Shown: positions 8,228 to 17,032 of the stretch, piece after piece
Numbering within the stretch: position 1 is the stretch's first letter
Layout: the number at the start of each line of letters is the position of its first letter
Assembly: GCF_900106925.1 (NCBI RefSeq)
Contig: NZ_FNNZ01000001.1
Span: 186,001 to 250,000, forward strand
Length of the DNA stretch: 64,000 bases
Direction of reading: 5' to 3'
Source: Thiocapsa roseopersicina
GTDB taxonomy: Bacteria > Pseudomonadota > Gammaproteobacteria > Chromatiales > Chromatiaceae
Program-made: the position numbers and the translations under genes
Notes under the pieces: generated by a model
Told to the model about the DNA's origin: nothing
Database searches by the model: none
What the model saw: the letters and a program-made list of their open reading frames with translations, nothing else

Positions 8228-8629
8228 ATGGATCGCGCGAGTGAAAGCCAAGAGATTTGGGTCTTTTCGACCTTGGTGGTGGGGTTTGCCTTGTCGTTTC
8301 TGATCGCCGTGGTGCCTCACTTCGACGGCGCTTATCGGCTCGAGCCCTTGATGTTGGCGGCTTGGATGATCCCCTACATCATCCTGTCGGTGATCGTGTG
8401 GTTTCTGCGCGGTCCGGCCCGGTTGCGCACCATCCTCGGCGTGGTCTGGATCCAGTTGCTCACCGTGCTGATTCAGCGCGCGATACTCGGCGACCCCGAT
8501 GGTCTGTCGCTGTTTCTGATGCCGCTCGTGACCGCGCTCGGCCTGCTGCTCCTGGTTCCTCAGTTGTGCGGGCGCATGGAGGAGGGGCCTTTGGGGCCGA
8601 TCTGCGGACGGCTTCTGAAGCGGAGCTAA
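8228..8629 (+). CDS. small integral membrane protein of unknown function
   Basis: A 133-residue protein with about four hydrophobic helices (VFSTLVVGFALSFLIAVV, LMLAAWMIPYIILSVIVWF, a helix near 75-90, LFLMPLVTALGLLLLV). ATG 8228 has a strong ribosome site GGGGGAG seven nt upstream; the open frame extends upstream without support. No family was recognised. It is divergent from the ClC gene, and a shared function cannot be argued from position alone. Confidence 0.7.
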   Translation: MDRASESQEIWVFSTLVVGFALSFLIAVVPHFDGAYRLEPLMLAAWMIPYIILSVIVWFLRGPARLRTILGVVWIQLLTVLIQRAILGDPDGLSLFLMPLVTALGLLLLVPQLCGRMEEGPLGPICGRLLKRS

Positions 8630-8642
8630 CCGTCGCTGCCAT

Positions 8643-8726
8643 GTGGGGGCGGCTTTAGCCGCCTCGGGGTGTTCGGTCGTTGGTGGGGTGTGGGCGACTG
8701 AAGTCGCCCCTTGTCGCCCCTACGCT
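8643..8726. repeat. REP-like palindrome pair, family 1
   Basis: GGGGGCGGCTTTAGCCGCC and GGGCGACTGAAGTCGCCCC lie in the same arrangement as at 1191-1270, again between convergent genes. Confidence 0.85.
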
Positions 8727-8730
8727 GGCG

Positions 8731-9693
8731 TCAGACGAGCTGGTAACGGCTCTTCATGTCTTGGTAGACCAGGTTCGACACGCGCCGGATGGCGTCCCCC
8801 CGATTGCGGATCCAAGCGCCGTAGTTTTCGGCGCGGCTCGGTCGCTCGATGATGCCGACCACCGTATAGGCGTGTTTGCGCCCGCGCTGATCGGGGATCT
8901 CGATAACCCCCATGTCTCCGCAGAGCATCGCGGTCGAGCCGGTCTTGTTGTACACCTTGGCCTCAGGGGGGAAGCCGGCTACGCCCTTGGCCAAACGGTC
9001 GCCGCCCGGCAATGCCATCATGCGCAGCATCTCCTTGCTGTTCGGCATGCGGCCTTCCCAGACCGAGATCAGGAAGCGGCTGTAGTCGTGCGCCGATGCC
9101 TGGTTGCGATAGGTCTGGCCGGTCGTGGGGATCTTCTCGACAATGCGGGTCTCTTGAAAGACGGCGGGCGCACGCTGCTTGAGTACCAGCTCGACATCCG
9201 CGGGTCCGCGGCGGGACTGGTGCTGGCTGACCAGATCCATGATCCGGTTGGTGTCCGGGTTGCTGCTGCGCTGGAGCATCCGCTCCATGCATTTGCGGAC
9301 ATCCTCCGAGTAGGCAACCTGGCCGCGCGAGCCATCCATCTGGAAGAAATAGGCCTGCGCGACGAGCGGCTTGATCATGCTCGCGGCCTGTCGCGGCGCG
9401 CCCTCGTTGATCGAGACGACCTTCTTGCGGGCGGTGAAATCGTACACCGACCAAGAGGTCTTCTCGTTGGGCTGGATCATGCCCTGGCGGCGCATGCTCG
9501 TCACCAGCTCGACGACTTGGCGTTGCAGGGATGTCCGGCTCGAGGCCGCCTCGGCAATGCCGGGCACCCCTCCGACCAAGAGTCCCGCAGAGGTTGCGGC
9601 AAGCGCCGCAAGAAAGGTGCGTCGATCGGGACGAAGCGGGTGCTCGTCTTCGGTGATCGGCTGTTCGTCGACGTGAATGCGCTCGTACATCAT
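8731..9693 (-). CDS. Tat-exported serine hydrolase of the class A beta-lactamase fold
   Basis: About 320 residues. The N-terminus carries a twin-arginine type signal (DRRTFLAALAATSAGLLVGG), predicting folded export to the periplasm. The mature part has the three beta-lactamase/penicillin-binding landmarks: SxxK in AASMIKPLV, SxN-like SSN in QRSSNPDTN, and KTG in VYNKTGST. No clear Glu166-type omega loop could be assigned, so a carboxypeptidase or cell-wall role is as likely as resistance. ATGs at 9693 and 9690 follow GGGGGAG; 9690 has the better spacing. It stands alone on the minus strand. Confidence 0.75.
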   Translation of the reverse strand: MMYERIHVDEQPITEDEHPLRPDRRTFLAALAATSAGLLVGGVPGIAEAASSRTSLQRQVVELVTSMRRQGMIQPNEKTSWSVYDFTARKKVVSINEGAPRQAASMIKPLVAQAYFFQMDGSRGQVAYSEDVRKCMERMLQRSSNPDTNRIMDLVSQHQSRRGPADVELVLKQRAPAVFQETRIVEKIPTTGQTYRNQASAHDYSRFLISVWEGRMPNSKEMLRMMALPGGDRLAKGVAGFPPEAKVYNKTGSTAMLCGDMGVIEIPDQRGRKHAYTVVGIIERPSRAENYGAWIRNRGDAIRRVSNLVYQDMKSRYQLV

Positions 9694-10026
9694 CGGCTCC
9701 CCCGTGATCCGGATTCGGCCTGCCGCCGCCTGCCGGTCCGGGTGAGCAGTGATTCGGAGCATCCCCGGCCGGCGTCGCGACGCGTCCGGGACACGCTTCA
9801 GCCTCGGACGTCCCCAAGCGAAAGGCGGTAGCAGTTCGAGGGCAAGGATAGGCGGGACCTACCGGATTGGCAAGAAAACGCCGACGAAAAGACTCGATAT
9901 GTCAGAAGGATTGCGCCCGTTATTGATGGGAGTTCGGACTGACTCTGTCGGCCTCTTTCGCGATGTCGGCCGGGTGACCGACATCGCGGCGGCAGCGGGC
10001 GCGCGCGGACCGCGACTCGGGAACCC
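9694..10026. other. non-coding stretch upstream of the serine hydrolase
   Basis: No open frame here has credible family features or a ribosome site. It contains GGCGGTAGCAG at 9824-9834, which matches nine leading bases of the ops motif but lacks the final T. Confidence 0.5.
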
Positions 10027-10386
10027 TTACTGGACGCTCCCGAACGACTTATCCGCCGCGCCCGACGGGGCCTGTAGTCCGGCAAACCGACAGCCTTGCG
10101 CGACCGGACCGCCCGGGAAGATCCCGTAGAGATACTTGAGGCCACCGCGGCCGTGGAATGCCTCTTCGAGCGCGTCGTGAAGATCCCGCACATTGGGTTT
10201 CTCGTGACGTGCGAAATAGTCCTGCAGCGCCTTGATCATGTCCCAGTGATCGTTGCTCAGCGTCACCGCGTCGGCCTGAGCCGCGGCGACCGCCTGCTCG
10301 CGCGTCCAGTCGTCCGGGGCGTCCGGAAACTCGGCGTCGCGTACGACGGAGCCCGGATTCATGATCTCACCCATCGTTTGTGCCAC
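10027..10386 (-). CDS. DsrC/TusE-family sulfur-carrier-like protein
   Basis: The 119-residue protein shows the DsrC/TusE fold signature: DDWTREQAVAAAQ, LSNDHWDMIKALQDYF, PNVRDLHDALEEAF and the C-terminal KYLYGIFPGGPVAQGCRFAG. Canonical DsrC ends with two cysteines about ten residues apart, the second penultimate. Here a single Cys (in GCRFAGL) corresponds to the upstream one, and the C-terminus runs about 17 residues past it without cysteine. It is therefore neither a standard DsrC (two Cys) nor a standard TusE (terminal Cys only) and may belong to the regulatory DsrC-like group. GTG 10386 is preceded by a perfect AGGAGGT seven nt upstream. It is divergent from fcl. Confidence 0.85.
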   Translation of the reverse strand: MAQTMGEIMNPGSVVRDAEFPDAPDDWTREQAVAAAQADAVTLSNDHWDMIKALQDYFARHEKPNVRDLHDALEEAFHGRGGLKYLYGIFPGGPVAQGCRFAGLQAPSGAADKSFGSVQ

Positions 10387-10700
10387 GATCGTTACCTCCT
10401 GAGTAAGGAATGATTGGTCGTCGTTGCAGCGCTGCAGCCAACGGCAGCACTGTGCCCGATGCTGCGATCCGGGTGGGCGAGAAGCCGATCCGGTGTCGCG
10501 CTCGGTAGGGCATGAGTGTCGAACCTGACGGGGGTTGCGTCAACCGGTTCGCCGGGGCCTGCGTGCTGGTGATCTCGCCGGGGTCCGGGGCGCACCCGCC
10601 GGCGTTTCGTGGATTCTTGCCGCGCAAGGCTGGTGAGCCGACCCATCGGGGCGCTACCCTAGGGATTCCCGAACACACAGCATCCATAACGGAGATCGGC
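10387..10700. promoter_or_regulatory. divergent intergenic region between the DsrC-like gene and fcl
   Basis: This 314-bp gap must hold promoters for both divergent transcripts. No exact -35/-10 pair was convincing by eye, and open frames inside it lack family features. The fcl ribosome site GGAG is at 10691-10694. Confidence 0.4.
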
Positions 10701-11681
10701 GTGAGCGAGCAGGGCAAGGTCGGGTCGAGGGTCTATGTCGCCGGACATCGCGGCATGGTGGGTGCCGCCATCGTGCGCCGCTTGGAAGCCGCGGGGGTCT
10801 CGGACATCCTCGCGCGTACCCATCGCGAGCTGGATCTCACGGATACCCGGGCGGTCGATGCCTTCTTCGCCGAGACGCGCCCGTCTCGGGTCTATCTGGC
10901 GGCGGCCAAGGTCGGCGGCATCCAGGCCAACAACAGCTTCCCGGCCGAGTTCATCCATCAAAACCTGATGATCGAGGCCAACATCATCCACGCCGCCTGG
11001 CGCAACGGTGTGGAGCGCCTGCTGTTTCTCGGCAGCTCCTGCATCTATCCGCGCCTCGCCCCGCAGCCGATCGGCGAAGAGGCGCTCTTGACCGGGACGC
11101 TCGAGTCCACCAACGAGCCCTATGCCGTCGCCAAGATCGCCGGGATCAAGCTCTGCGAGTCCTACAACCGCCAATACGGGACGGACTTCCGCAGCCTGAT
11201 GCCGACCAACCTTTACGGACCCGGCGACAACTTCGATCTGGAGAACAGCCACGTCATCCCGGCGCTGATCCGCAAGTTCCACGAGGCCAAGACCCGAGGT
11301 ACGCCCGCGGTGACCGTCTGGGGAACCGGCACGCCGCGTCGGGAATTTCTGCATGTCGACGACCTCGCCGACGCCTGCGTACACCTCATGGGGCTCGCAC
11401 CCGAGACCTACCGGGCACACACTCGGCCCATGTGCTCCCACGTCAACGCCGGGGTCGGCGAAGACGTCAGCATCCGCGAGCTCGCCGAGACCATCGGCGA
11501 GGTCGTCGGTTTCGAAGGCGAGATCCGCTTCGACACCGACAAGCCCGACGGCACCCCGCGCAAGCTCCTCGACGTCAGCCGTCTCGCCGCACTCGGATGG
11601 ACCGCGCGCACCCGGCTTCCCGAGGGATTGGCACAAACCTACGCCTGGTTCCTCGACCATCGGGACGTGCTCAGGACATGA
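10701..11681 (+). CDS. fcl: GDP-L-fucose synthase
   Basis: A 326-residue extended SDR. It has the Rossmann motif [12 protein letters not shown] at the N-terminus, Ser in FLGSSCIYP, and the catalytic YxxxK in [23 protein letters not shown] and the [12 protein letters not shown] segment are typical of GDP-fucose synthases. It performs 3,5-epimerisation and NADPH reduction of GDP-4-keto-6-deoxymannose. GTG 10701 has GGAG six nt upstream; the longer frame to 10512 is unsupported. It is followed by gmd, giving a complete GDP-fucose branch in reverse order. Confidence 0.93.
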   Translation: MSEQGKVGSRVYVAGHRGMVGAAIVRRLEAAGVSDILARTHRELDLTDTRAVDAFFAETRPSRVYLAAAKVGGIQANNSFPAEFIHQNLMIEANIIHAAWRNGVERLLFLGSSCIYPRLAPQPIGEEALLTGTLESTNEPYAVAKIAGIKLCESYNRQYGTDFRSLMPTNLYGPGDNFDLENSHVIPALIRKFHEAKTRGTPAVTVWGTGTPRREFLHVDDLADACVHLMGLAPETYRAHTRPMCSHVNAGVGEDVSIRELAETIGEVVGFEGEIRFDTDKPDGTPRKLLDVSRLAALGWTARTRLPEGLAQTYAWFLDHRDVLRT

Positions 11682-11831
11682 GGCATCGGGGGGCGGTTCG
11701 CCGGCCGGACGCGATGGCCTCCGTCGTCTTGAAACCGCGGGCCGTCAGGGCGGGGGAAGAGGTCGACTGCAAGTCGACTATCCCGGGCAACGGCAACACA
11801 ACACATTGCATATCGACATCGGGGTAAGGAC

Positions 11832-12923
11832 ATGACCACCAAGAAGGCGCTGATTACCGGCATCACGGGACAGGACGGGGCCTATCTGGCGGAGCTGCTG
11901 CTCTCCAAGGGCTACGAGGTGCACGGCATCAAACGGCGTACCTCGCTCTTCAACACGGACCGCATCGATCATCTGTATCAGGATCCGCAGCAGAGCGAAC
12001 GGCGTTTCATCCTGCACCACGGCGACATGACCGACTCCTCGAGCCTGATCCGCATCATGCAGCAGGTCCAACCCGATGAGCTCTACAACCTCGCCGCGCA
12101 GAGCCATGTTGCGGTCTCCTTCGAAGAGCCCGAATACACCGCCGACTCCGACGGCATCGGAACCCTGCGCCTGCTAGAGGCGATCCGCATCCTCGGCCTC
12201 GAGCGCAAGACCCGTTTCTACCAGGCGTCCACCTCCGAGCTGTACGGCAAGGTCCAAGAGGTGCCCCAGAGCGAGACCACGCCCTTCTACCCGCGCTCGC
12301 CCTACGCCGTCGCCAAGCTCTACGCCTACTGGATCACGGTCAACTACCGCGAGGCCTACGGCATCTACGCCTGCAACGGCATCCTCTTCAACCACGAGAG
12401 CCCGCGGCGCGGCGAGACCTTCGTCACCCGTAAGATCACCCGCGGACTGGCCCGCATCAAGCTCGGCCTGCAGGATCGGATCTATCTCGGAAACCTCGAC
12501 GCACGGCGCGACTGGGGCCACGCCAAGGACTATGTTCGCATGCAATGGATGATGCTCCAGCAGGACGCCCCGGAGGACTTCGTGATCGCCACCGGGCACC
12601 AATACTCCGTGCGCGACTTCGTCGCCGCCGCAGCCGCCGAGGTCGGTATCCGGATTCGTTGGGAGGGCGCGGGCCAGCTCGAAAAAGGTTTCGATGAGGC
12701 CACCGGCGCCTGCGTCGTCGCCGTGGATCCGCGCTACTTCCGCCCGACCGAGGTCGAGACCCTGCTCGGCGACGCCACCAAGGCTCGCGAGCGGCTCGGC
12801 TGGTCCCCCGAGATCGGCTTCGAGGCCCTCGTCGCCGAGATGATGCGCGAAGACCTCAAAGAGGCCGAAAAAGACGCCCTATGCCGACGCGAAGGCTTCA
12901 ACGTAGCCGAACGGCACGAGTAA
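11832..12923 (+). CDS. gmd: GDP-mannose 4,6-dehydratase
   Basis: The 363-residue extended SDR has an N-terminal GxxGxxG motif in [23 protein letters not shown], catalytic Thr/Ser-Glu in ASTSELYG near 135, YxxxK in YAVAKLYAY near 157, and [16 protein letters not shown]. It converts GDP-mannose to GDP-4-keto-6-deoxymannose, the substrate of the upstream fcl product. The ribosome site is AAGGAC before ATG 11832. A short palindrome (GTCGACT, AGTCGAC) sits in the 150-bp gap to fcl. A more divergent paralogue is at 21601. Confidence 0.95.
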   Translation: MTTKKALITGITGQDGAYLAELLLSKGYEVHGIKRRTSLFNTDRIDHLYQDPQQSERRFILHHGDMTDSSSLIRIMQQVQPDELYNLAAQSHVAVSFEEPEYTADSDGIGTLRLLEAIRILGLERKTRFYQASTSELYGKVQEVPQSETTPFYPRSPYAVAKLYAYWITVNYREAYGIYACNGILFNHESPRRGETFVTRKITRGLARIKLGLQDRIYLGNLDARRDWGHAKDYVRMQWMMLQQDAPEDFVIATGHQYSVRDFVAAAAAEVGIRIRWEGAGQLEKGFDEATGACVVAVDPRYFRPTEVETLLGDATKARERLGWSPEIGFEALVAEMMREDLKEAEKDALCRREGFNVAERHE

Positions 12924-12945
12924 GCCGTCATCCGGGTCAGCGTGA

Positions 12946-12984
12946 TGTAGGGGCGACGGGGTAGGTGTGACTTCAGTCGCCTCT
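12946..12984. repeat. degenerate REP-like palindrome, family 1
   Basis: GTAGGGGCGAC followed by GTAGGTGTGACTTCAGTCGCC is a decayed pair of the family-1 palindrome just after gmd. Confidence 0.7.
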
Positions 12985-13455
12985 TCGACGGACTTGGCGA
13001 CTCAATGGGGGATGTTCACGACCTATTGGGCGCCCGCCGCCCTGACGGCGGACCTGCGGCGGCGACAGCTGGCGGTATTGGTCGGGATTCTGGTCGCGCT
13101 GGTTTTCGCCGAGATCGGTGCGACGATGCGCCCCCCGTCGGTAAAATCCGTCATTCCGCCGGTCGCGGCGGACGCGCGGATTCTACGGATCTCGTATCGA
13201 CGTCCTTCGGGAGGCCGTTACGCCCGCGCTTGGGGGCAGGCGCTGAATGAAACCGACCTGATCACTGGGCAAGGATTGCGAATTCGCATGAAAAATTCAC
13301 GTCTTGTGGTTTTTTCCTGAGCGGGTTTTAATGCCGCCGACGCGCGTTCGAGTATCTTCGTACGTCGCCGCCGTGACCGGAACGAAACAAAACACTCAAG
13401 GCTTACAGCGCCGATTCGTAGAGTCTTGAGCCAAGGAGACGGAAAGGAGACGGAT
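12985..13455. other. gene-poor stretch between gmd and the initiating transferase
   Basis: An open frame at 12967-13320 contains one hydrophobic helix (LAVLVGILVALVFAEIG) but no recognised family and starts inside a repeat. It may be the remnant of a membrane protein gene. The last part, low in hairpins, should hold the promoter of the downstream leader ORF and wecA-like gene. Confidence 0.4.
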
Positions 13456-13512
13456 ATGCTCGCGCAGGAACTGACGGCGGCTCTCGAATTCACGTCGGAG
13501 TCCATCCGGTGA
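13456..13512 (+). CDS. 18-residue upstream (leader) ORF coupled to the WecA-like gene
   Basis: ATG 13456 is preceded by AAAGGAG with six nt spacing, the best ribosome site in this area. The ORF encodes MLAQELTAALEFTSESIR and its TGA (13510-13512) overlaps the ATG of the next gene (TGATG). The next gene has no ribosome site of its own, so it probably depends on ribosomes terminating here. The peptide itself may have no function. Confidence 0.55.
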   Translation: MLAQELTAALEFTSESIR

Positions 13513-14576
13513 TGACGTTTTCGGACATGGTTATCGCGTTTGTCGTCAGCAGCGTCGTTCTGGCCGTGCTCTATCCCCTGGCACCCAGGATCGGCCTGAT
13601 GGATCACCCGGGCGACCGGCGCAAGGTCCACCGCCACGCAGTGCCGCCGATCGGCGGGATCGCGATCTTTTCCGGCCTCGTCGCGTGCAGTCTGCTCAGT
13701 CTGCCGTTCGCCGTGCCCCACCTCTACGGCATGGCCGGTGCCGCGCTCTTGGTGCTGGTCGGTGCCCTGGACGACCGTTTCGGTCTCGGACCGAGGGTGC
13801 GCCTCGTGGCGCAGGTCGTTGCCGCACTGTTGCTGACCCTCGGGTGTGGGGTCACGCTGACCGCCCTGGGGGATTTGCTGGGCTTCGGTCCGATCGAGCT
13901 CGGGGTGTTTTCGGTCCCGTTCACCGTGTTTGCGATGGTCGGCGTCATCAACGCAATCAACATGATCGACGGCATCGATGGCTTGGCCGGCGGCCTAATC
14001 CTGATTGCGTTCGGAACACTGCTGCTCCTCGCACCCGAGATCGGCCCGATCCAAATCCTCTTGCTCGCCACGATCGCGGTGCTGATGCCCTATCTGATCT
14101 GCAATCTGGAGCTTTTCGGCGTGACCGGGCGCAAGGTCTTCCTCGGCGACGCGGGAAGCCTCCTGCTGGGCTACATCCTGGTCTGGGCCCTGGTCGATGC
14201 CGCCGGACCGGCCGGGAGCATCGACCCGGTGACGGCACTTTGGATCATCGCCATACCGCTGATGGACACGTTGCGCGTCATGGGTCGGCGGATCCTGCAA
14301 GGGGTGTCTCCCTTCACCGCGGATGCCGGCCATCTCCACCACTTCCTGTCCCGCGTCTTCCACAGTACACGCAAGGCGCTGATTCTGATGCTGGCCGCCG
14401 CGATCCTGTTGACTGGCGTCGGCGTCTTCGGGTTTCTGAACCAGATCGGGGAAGCCGTCATGTTCTATGCGGCCTTGTCGATCTTCGCCGCCTACCTGCT
14501 GGTTGCGCGCTACGTGCACAGTCTGTCGCGTGCATTGGAGCAAGGGAATCGACAGATCGTCGGCGAAGTGACCTGA
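13512..14576 (+). CDS. undecaprenyl-phosphate sugar-1-phosphate transferase (WecA/WbpL type)
   Basis: A 354-residue polytopic membrane protein of the MraY/WecA family with ten or so hydrophobic segments. Diagnostic cytoplasmic motifs are present: ALDDRFGLGP near 80, the NMIDGIDGLAGG loop near 154, LGDAGSLLLGY near 215 and HLHHFLSR near 275. The enzyme transfers a HexNAc-1-phosphate (or similar) to the undecaprenyl lipid carrier and so starts repeat-unit assembly at the inner membrane. Start is GTG 13509 or ATG 13512, coupled to the leader ORF. rfaH follows within 15 nt. Confidence 0.9.
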   Translation: MTFSDMVIAFVVSSVVLAVLYPLAPRIGLMDHPGDRRKVHRHAVPPIGGIAIFSGLVACSLLSLPFAVPHLYGMAGAALLVLVGALDDRFGLGPRVRLVAQVVAALLLTLGCGVTLTALGDLLGFGPIELGVFSVPFTVFAMVGVINAINMIDGIDGLAGGLILIAFGTLLLLAPEIGPIQILLLATIAVLMPYLICNLELFGVTGRKVFLGDAGSLLLGYILVWALVDAAGPAGSIDPVTALWIIAIPLMDTLRVMGRRILQGVSPFTADAGHLHHFLSRVFHSTRKALILMLAAAILLTGVGVFGFLNQIGEAVMFYAALSIFAAYLLVARYVHSLSRALEQGNRQIVGEVT

Positions 14577-14590
14577 TCGAGACCCTTAAG

Positions 14591-15106
14591 ATGAATCTCG
14601 AGATCGGCGCGGAAGCCGCGCCCCAATGGTATCTGGTGCAGTCCAAGCCGCGCCAAGCCGAGCGCGCTGCGGTGAATCTCGTCCAGCAGGGTTACAGCGT
14701 CTTCCACCCGCAACTCATGGTCGAGCGCATCCGTCGCGGGCGACGCGTGGTGGTCGAGGAATCGCTTTTCCCCAACTACCTCTTCATTTGTCTGCGGCGT
14801 TGGGTCGATAACTGGTATCCCTTGCGCTCCACCCGCGGCGTCGCACGCCTGGTTGCCTTCGGCCGCGAGCCCTTACCCGTCGAGGGCGCCCTGATCGAAG
14901 AGATTCGGCGTCGTCTCGAAGCCCGACCGGCCCAGTCCGCCCTCTCTCCGGGGCAGAAGGTCGAGATCATCGAAGGCCCCTTCCGCGGGCTCGAGGCCAT
15001 CTTCAAAGTCCACCAAGGCGAGCGCCGAGCCCAACTCCTCATCGAGCTGCTGCATCGCCAAGTCACCCTGACGATCCCCATTGCAGACATCCGCCGCTCC
15101 GCCTAG
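14591..15106 (+). CDS. rfaH: transcription antitermination factor RfaH
   Basis: A 171-residue NusG paralogue. The N-terminal NGN domain reads PQWYLVQSKPRQAERA, then FHPQLMVERIRRGRRVVVEESLFPNYLF, which is closer to RfaH than to NusG. The C-terminal KOW region has LSPGQKVEIIEGPFRGLEAIF. RfaH is recruited by the ops element in the leader of long cell-surface operons, where it suppresses pausing and Rho termination and aids translation. Its position beside an initiating transferase, and an exact ops core at 20838, support action on this locus. Confidence 0.93.
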   Translation: MNLEIGAEAAPQWYLVQSKPRQAERAAVNLVQQGYSVFHPQLMVERIRRGRRVVVEESLFPNYLFICLRRWVDNWYPLRSTRGVARLVAFGREPLPVEGALIEEIRRRLEARPAQSALSPGQKVEIIEGPFRGLEAIFKVHQGERRAQLLIELLHRQVTLTIPIADIRRSA

Positions 15107-15113
15107 CGGTCCG

Positions 15114-15226
15114 GGGGGCGACTGAAGTCGCCCCGAGACATCCACCGAGGCGTTTGGGTAGGGGCGACTTCAGTCGCCCCGAGATGTTCGCGCCGGGGTT
15201 TATGGGCGACTTCAGTCGCCCCTACA
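15114..15226. repeat. cluster of three family-1 palindromes
   Basis: Three copies of GGGCGACTTCAGTCGCCC or its inverse lie within 113 bp, joined by linkers such as CGAGATGTTCGCGCCGGGGT followed by TTATG. Similar linkers recur at 16990-17030 and 17240-17265, so the mobile unit appears to be a two-palindrome composite. Confidence 0.85.
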
Positions 15227-15300
15227 CGCCAAACTGAGGTTCCCCCCGAAATTTAGTCTTCCAAGGGTGACGTAGACTGTCTGTCACACTGGAGACGGCG

Positions 15301-15747
15301 ATGCAGAAGATTCCGAAGCAAGAGTGCACCGCCGAGTTCAAGGAACAGGCAGCGAAGCGGGTCAAGTACGGCAAGAGCGTGGTCGCTCAGGAGGTGGGTC
15401 TGGTCGAGCAGACCCTGCGCAACTGGGTGAAGGCGTTCGACGTCGCTGTCGATCTGCGCCGAAAGTCACCGACCTTCCTGCACTGGCATGCCGAGCACCT
15501 CGGTGCCGACAACCACCGGACCCTGGCCATCCGGGAAGGTTTTGCCCACGGCTTCCATGCCCTGACCGACGACTGCGAGCTGATTGACCTGCACACTGCG
15601 GCCTATAAACCGGAGGCGGAAGCCGGGCTCAACGCCTTGGACCCGCGCATTGCCATCGACTGGCCGCGACCAGTCTCGGAGATCTCTGCGCCGGATCGCC
15701 AGCACGCGCTACTGGATGACGGATATAGCGGCATCCGCGTAACCTAG
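15301..15747 (+). pseudogene. chimeric ORF: IS3-type OrfA start fused to the C-terminal part of RmlC
   Basis: The 148-codon frame has two unrelated parts. Residues 1 to about 46 (KQECTAEFKEQAAKR, VAQEVGLVEQTLRNWVKAF) are the HTH of an IS3-family OrfA. From DVAVDLRRKSPTF onward it matches dTDP-4-dehydrorhamnose 3,5-epimerase: REGFAHGFHAL, YKPEAEAGLN, IDWPRPVSEISAPDRQHA. RmlC lacks about its first 60 residues, including part of the active site, and the transposase lacks its catalytic OrfB. The join keeps the frame open. The product is unlikely to be an active epimerase. Confidence 0.8.
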
Positions 15748-15778
15748 CGTTCGGTACTGCAAGCATCAGGCACCGCTC

Positions 15779-16237
15779 ATGACCCAAACCACATGCTATG
15801 ACACCGATTACCTGCGCTGGCTCGAAGAGCAAGCGAGTCATCTCCGCGCGGGCGACCTCGAACGACTCGATCGGGAACATCTGTCGGAGGAGCTTGACGG
15901 CATGAGCCGAAGCGAGCGGCGACAACTGCGCAACCGTCTGATCATTTTGGTTTTACATCTCCTCAAGATGCAGTGCCAACCCGAACGCCGTTCCCGCAGC
16001 TGGGGCGTGACCGTCATCACCCAGCGGATCGATATCAAGCTTCTGCTCAAAGAGAGTCCGAGCTTATGGCCAACCCCGGCTGCGACCCTGGGTGAGATCT
16101 ACGATACGGCTCGGCGCGAGGCGGCGCAGGAGACCGGGCTGGCGCTGAACCGTTTTCCGGCGACCTGTCCCTTTACCATCGATCAGATTCTGGACGATGA
16201 GTATTGGCCCGATGTCGGGGAGGGCAACCTCGGATGA
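15779..16237 (+). CDS. DUF29 family protein
   Basis: A 152-residue protein with the DUF29 pattern: CYDTDYLRWLEEQASHLR at the N-terminus, LDREHLSEELDGMSRSERRQL, and a HLLKMQCQPERRSRSW segment. The family is common in cyanobacteria and purple bacteria, mostly helical, and of unknown function. It sits among repeats and gene debris with no functional partner visible. Confidence 0.85.
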   Translation: MTQTTCYDTDYLRWLEEQASHLRAGDLERLDREHLSEELDGMSRSERRQLRNRLIILVLHLLKMQCQPERRSRSWGVTVITQRIDIKLLLKESPSLWPTPAATLGEIYDTARREAAQETGLALNRFPATCPFTIDQILDDEYWPDVGEGNLG

Positions 16238-16376
16238 ACTGTCACCACAGCCAAACCCCGCTCACTCCTCCAATCGTCGACCTCGGCAGTGCGTCGCCAT
16301 CCAATGCCTGTCTGACGGAAGAGTCCCTGCGTGCACCGGAGATATGATCCCCGCTACGCGTGTTGGTCTGCGAAGG

Positions 16377-16519
16377 GAGTGTAGCCGGGACGCTCCGCGT
16401 CCCTGCCGTCATGACGACGCCCACCCCCGGCGCTGCGACCCGCGCCGGCGCACGACCGCACCGCCCCGCGACGCAGAGCGTCGGGTCCACACTCCCACGC
16501 AGAGCGTGGGAGCGAGTTG
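16377..16519. repeat. composite palindromic repeat, family 2 (CTCCCACGC..GCGTGGGAG)
   Basis: The unit has an inner hairpin pair GACGCTCCGCGTCC and CGACGCAGAGCGTCG and an outer CTCCCACGCAGAGCGTGGGA hairpin; this copy lacks the left outer hairpin. Related copies lie at 17033, 20120, 20468 and 20998. Translation of these units gives spurious frames rich in RSAWE and SHAPRGS strings. The rest of 16238-16664 holds nothing recognisable. Confidence 0.85.
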
Positions 16520-16664
16520 GGGGATGGAGCGCGGGCGGAGCCAGCGATCTGACGCGGGCTGGCGCAAACCGCGCAATCGTTCTAGCATCCCGCCGATACC
16601 CGTGGCCATAGGGCAGCTTGCCATCACCGATGATCAAGACCAAGAGCACGACCGGGAGTGGGCC

Positions 16665-16910
16665 ATGACCGACAACATCGAAAGCCTCGTACTCGAGAAC
16701 CTGCGCGCGATTCGTGCAACACAGGACAAACACACCGAGCGCTTCTCCCGAATCGAGTCGCGCATCAGCAACTTGGAGCTGACGGTTGCCGGTATGCGGC
16801 GTGATCTGGCGCACATGTATGGCGAAATCGTCGAGCAGCACGCGCACACCGATCAACTCGTCGCCCGAATCGAACGCATCGAGCGTCGTTTGGAATTGCA
16901 GGACGGCTGA
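16665..16910 (+). CDS. small coiled-coil protein
   Basis: The 81-residue product (MTDNIESLVLENLRAIRA...) is strongly heptad-patterned throughout and lacks hydrophobic segments. ATG 16665 follows GGGAG with suitable spacing, whereas the longer upstream frame is built from family-2 repeat. Similar short coiled-coil proteins occur in many bacteria near toxin-like genes, but no partner is seen here and no function is assigned. Confidence 0.6.
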   Translation: MTDNIESLVLENLRAIRATQDKHTERFSRIESRISNLELTVAGMRRDLAHMYGEIVEQHAHTDQLVARIERIERRLELQDG

Positions 16911-17032
16911 ACATTTCGCGGACTGACCGTGCAGGAGCTCCGGGCGATGCTGAACTTAGTGACGCCGATTCAGGAGACGAAGGCGTATCAGTCGACTTGA
17001 GTCCCCCCGAGACGTCCGTGCCGAGGTTTATG

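Noticed and set aside
9824-9834. Possible second ops element GGCGGTAGCAG upstream of the serine hydrolase
   Set aside because: It lacks the conserved T at position 11, lies on the strand opposite to the adjacent gene's transcription, and has no long operon behind it.
9749-10129. 126-codon plus-strand frame between the serine hydrolase and the DsrC-like gene
   Set aside because: It overlaps the DsrC-like gene on the opposite strand and has no motif or ribosome site.
11762-11778. Terminator hairpin GTCGACT-GCA-AGTCGAC between fcl and gmd
   Set aside because: The stem is short and no T-run follows, and gmd is expected to be co-transcribed with fcl.
12967-13320. Open frame with one hydrophobic helix after gmd
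   Set aside because: It starts within a family-1 repeat, has no ribosome site and matches no family; kept only as a possible remnant.
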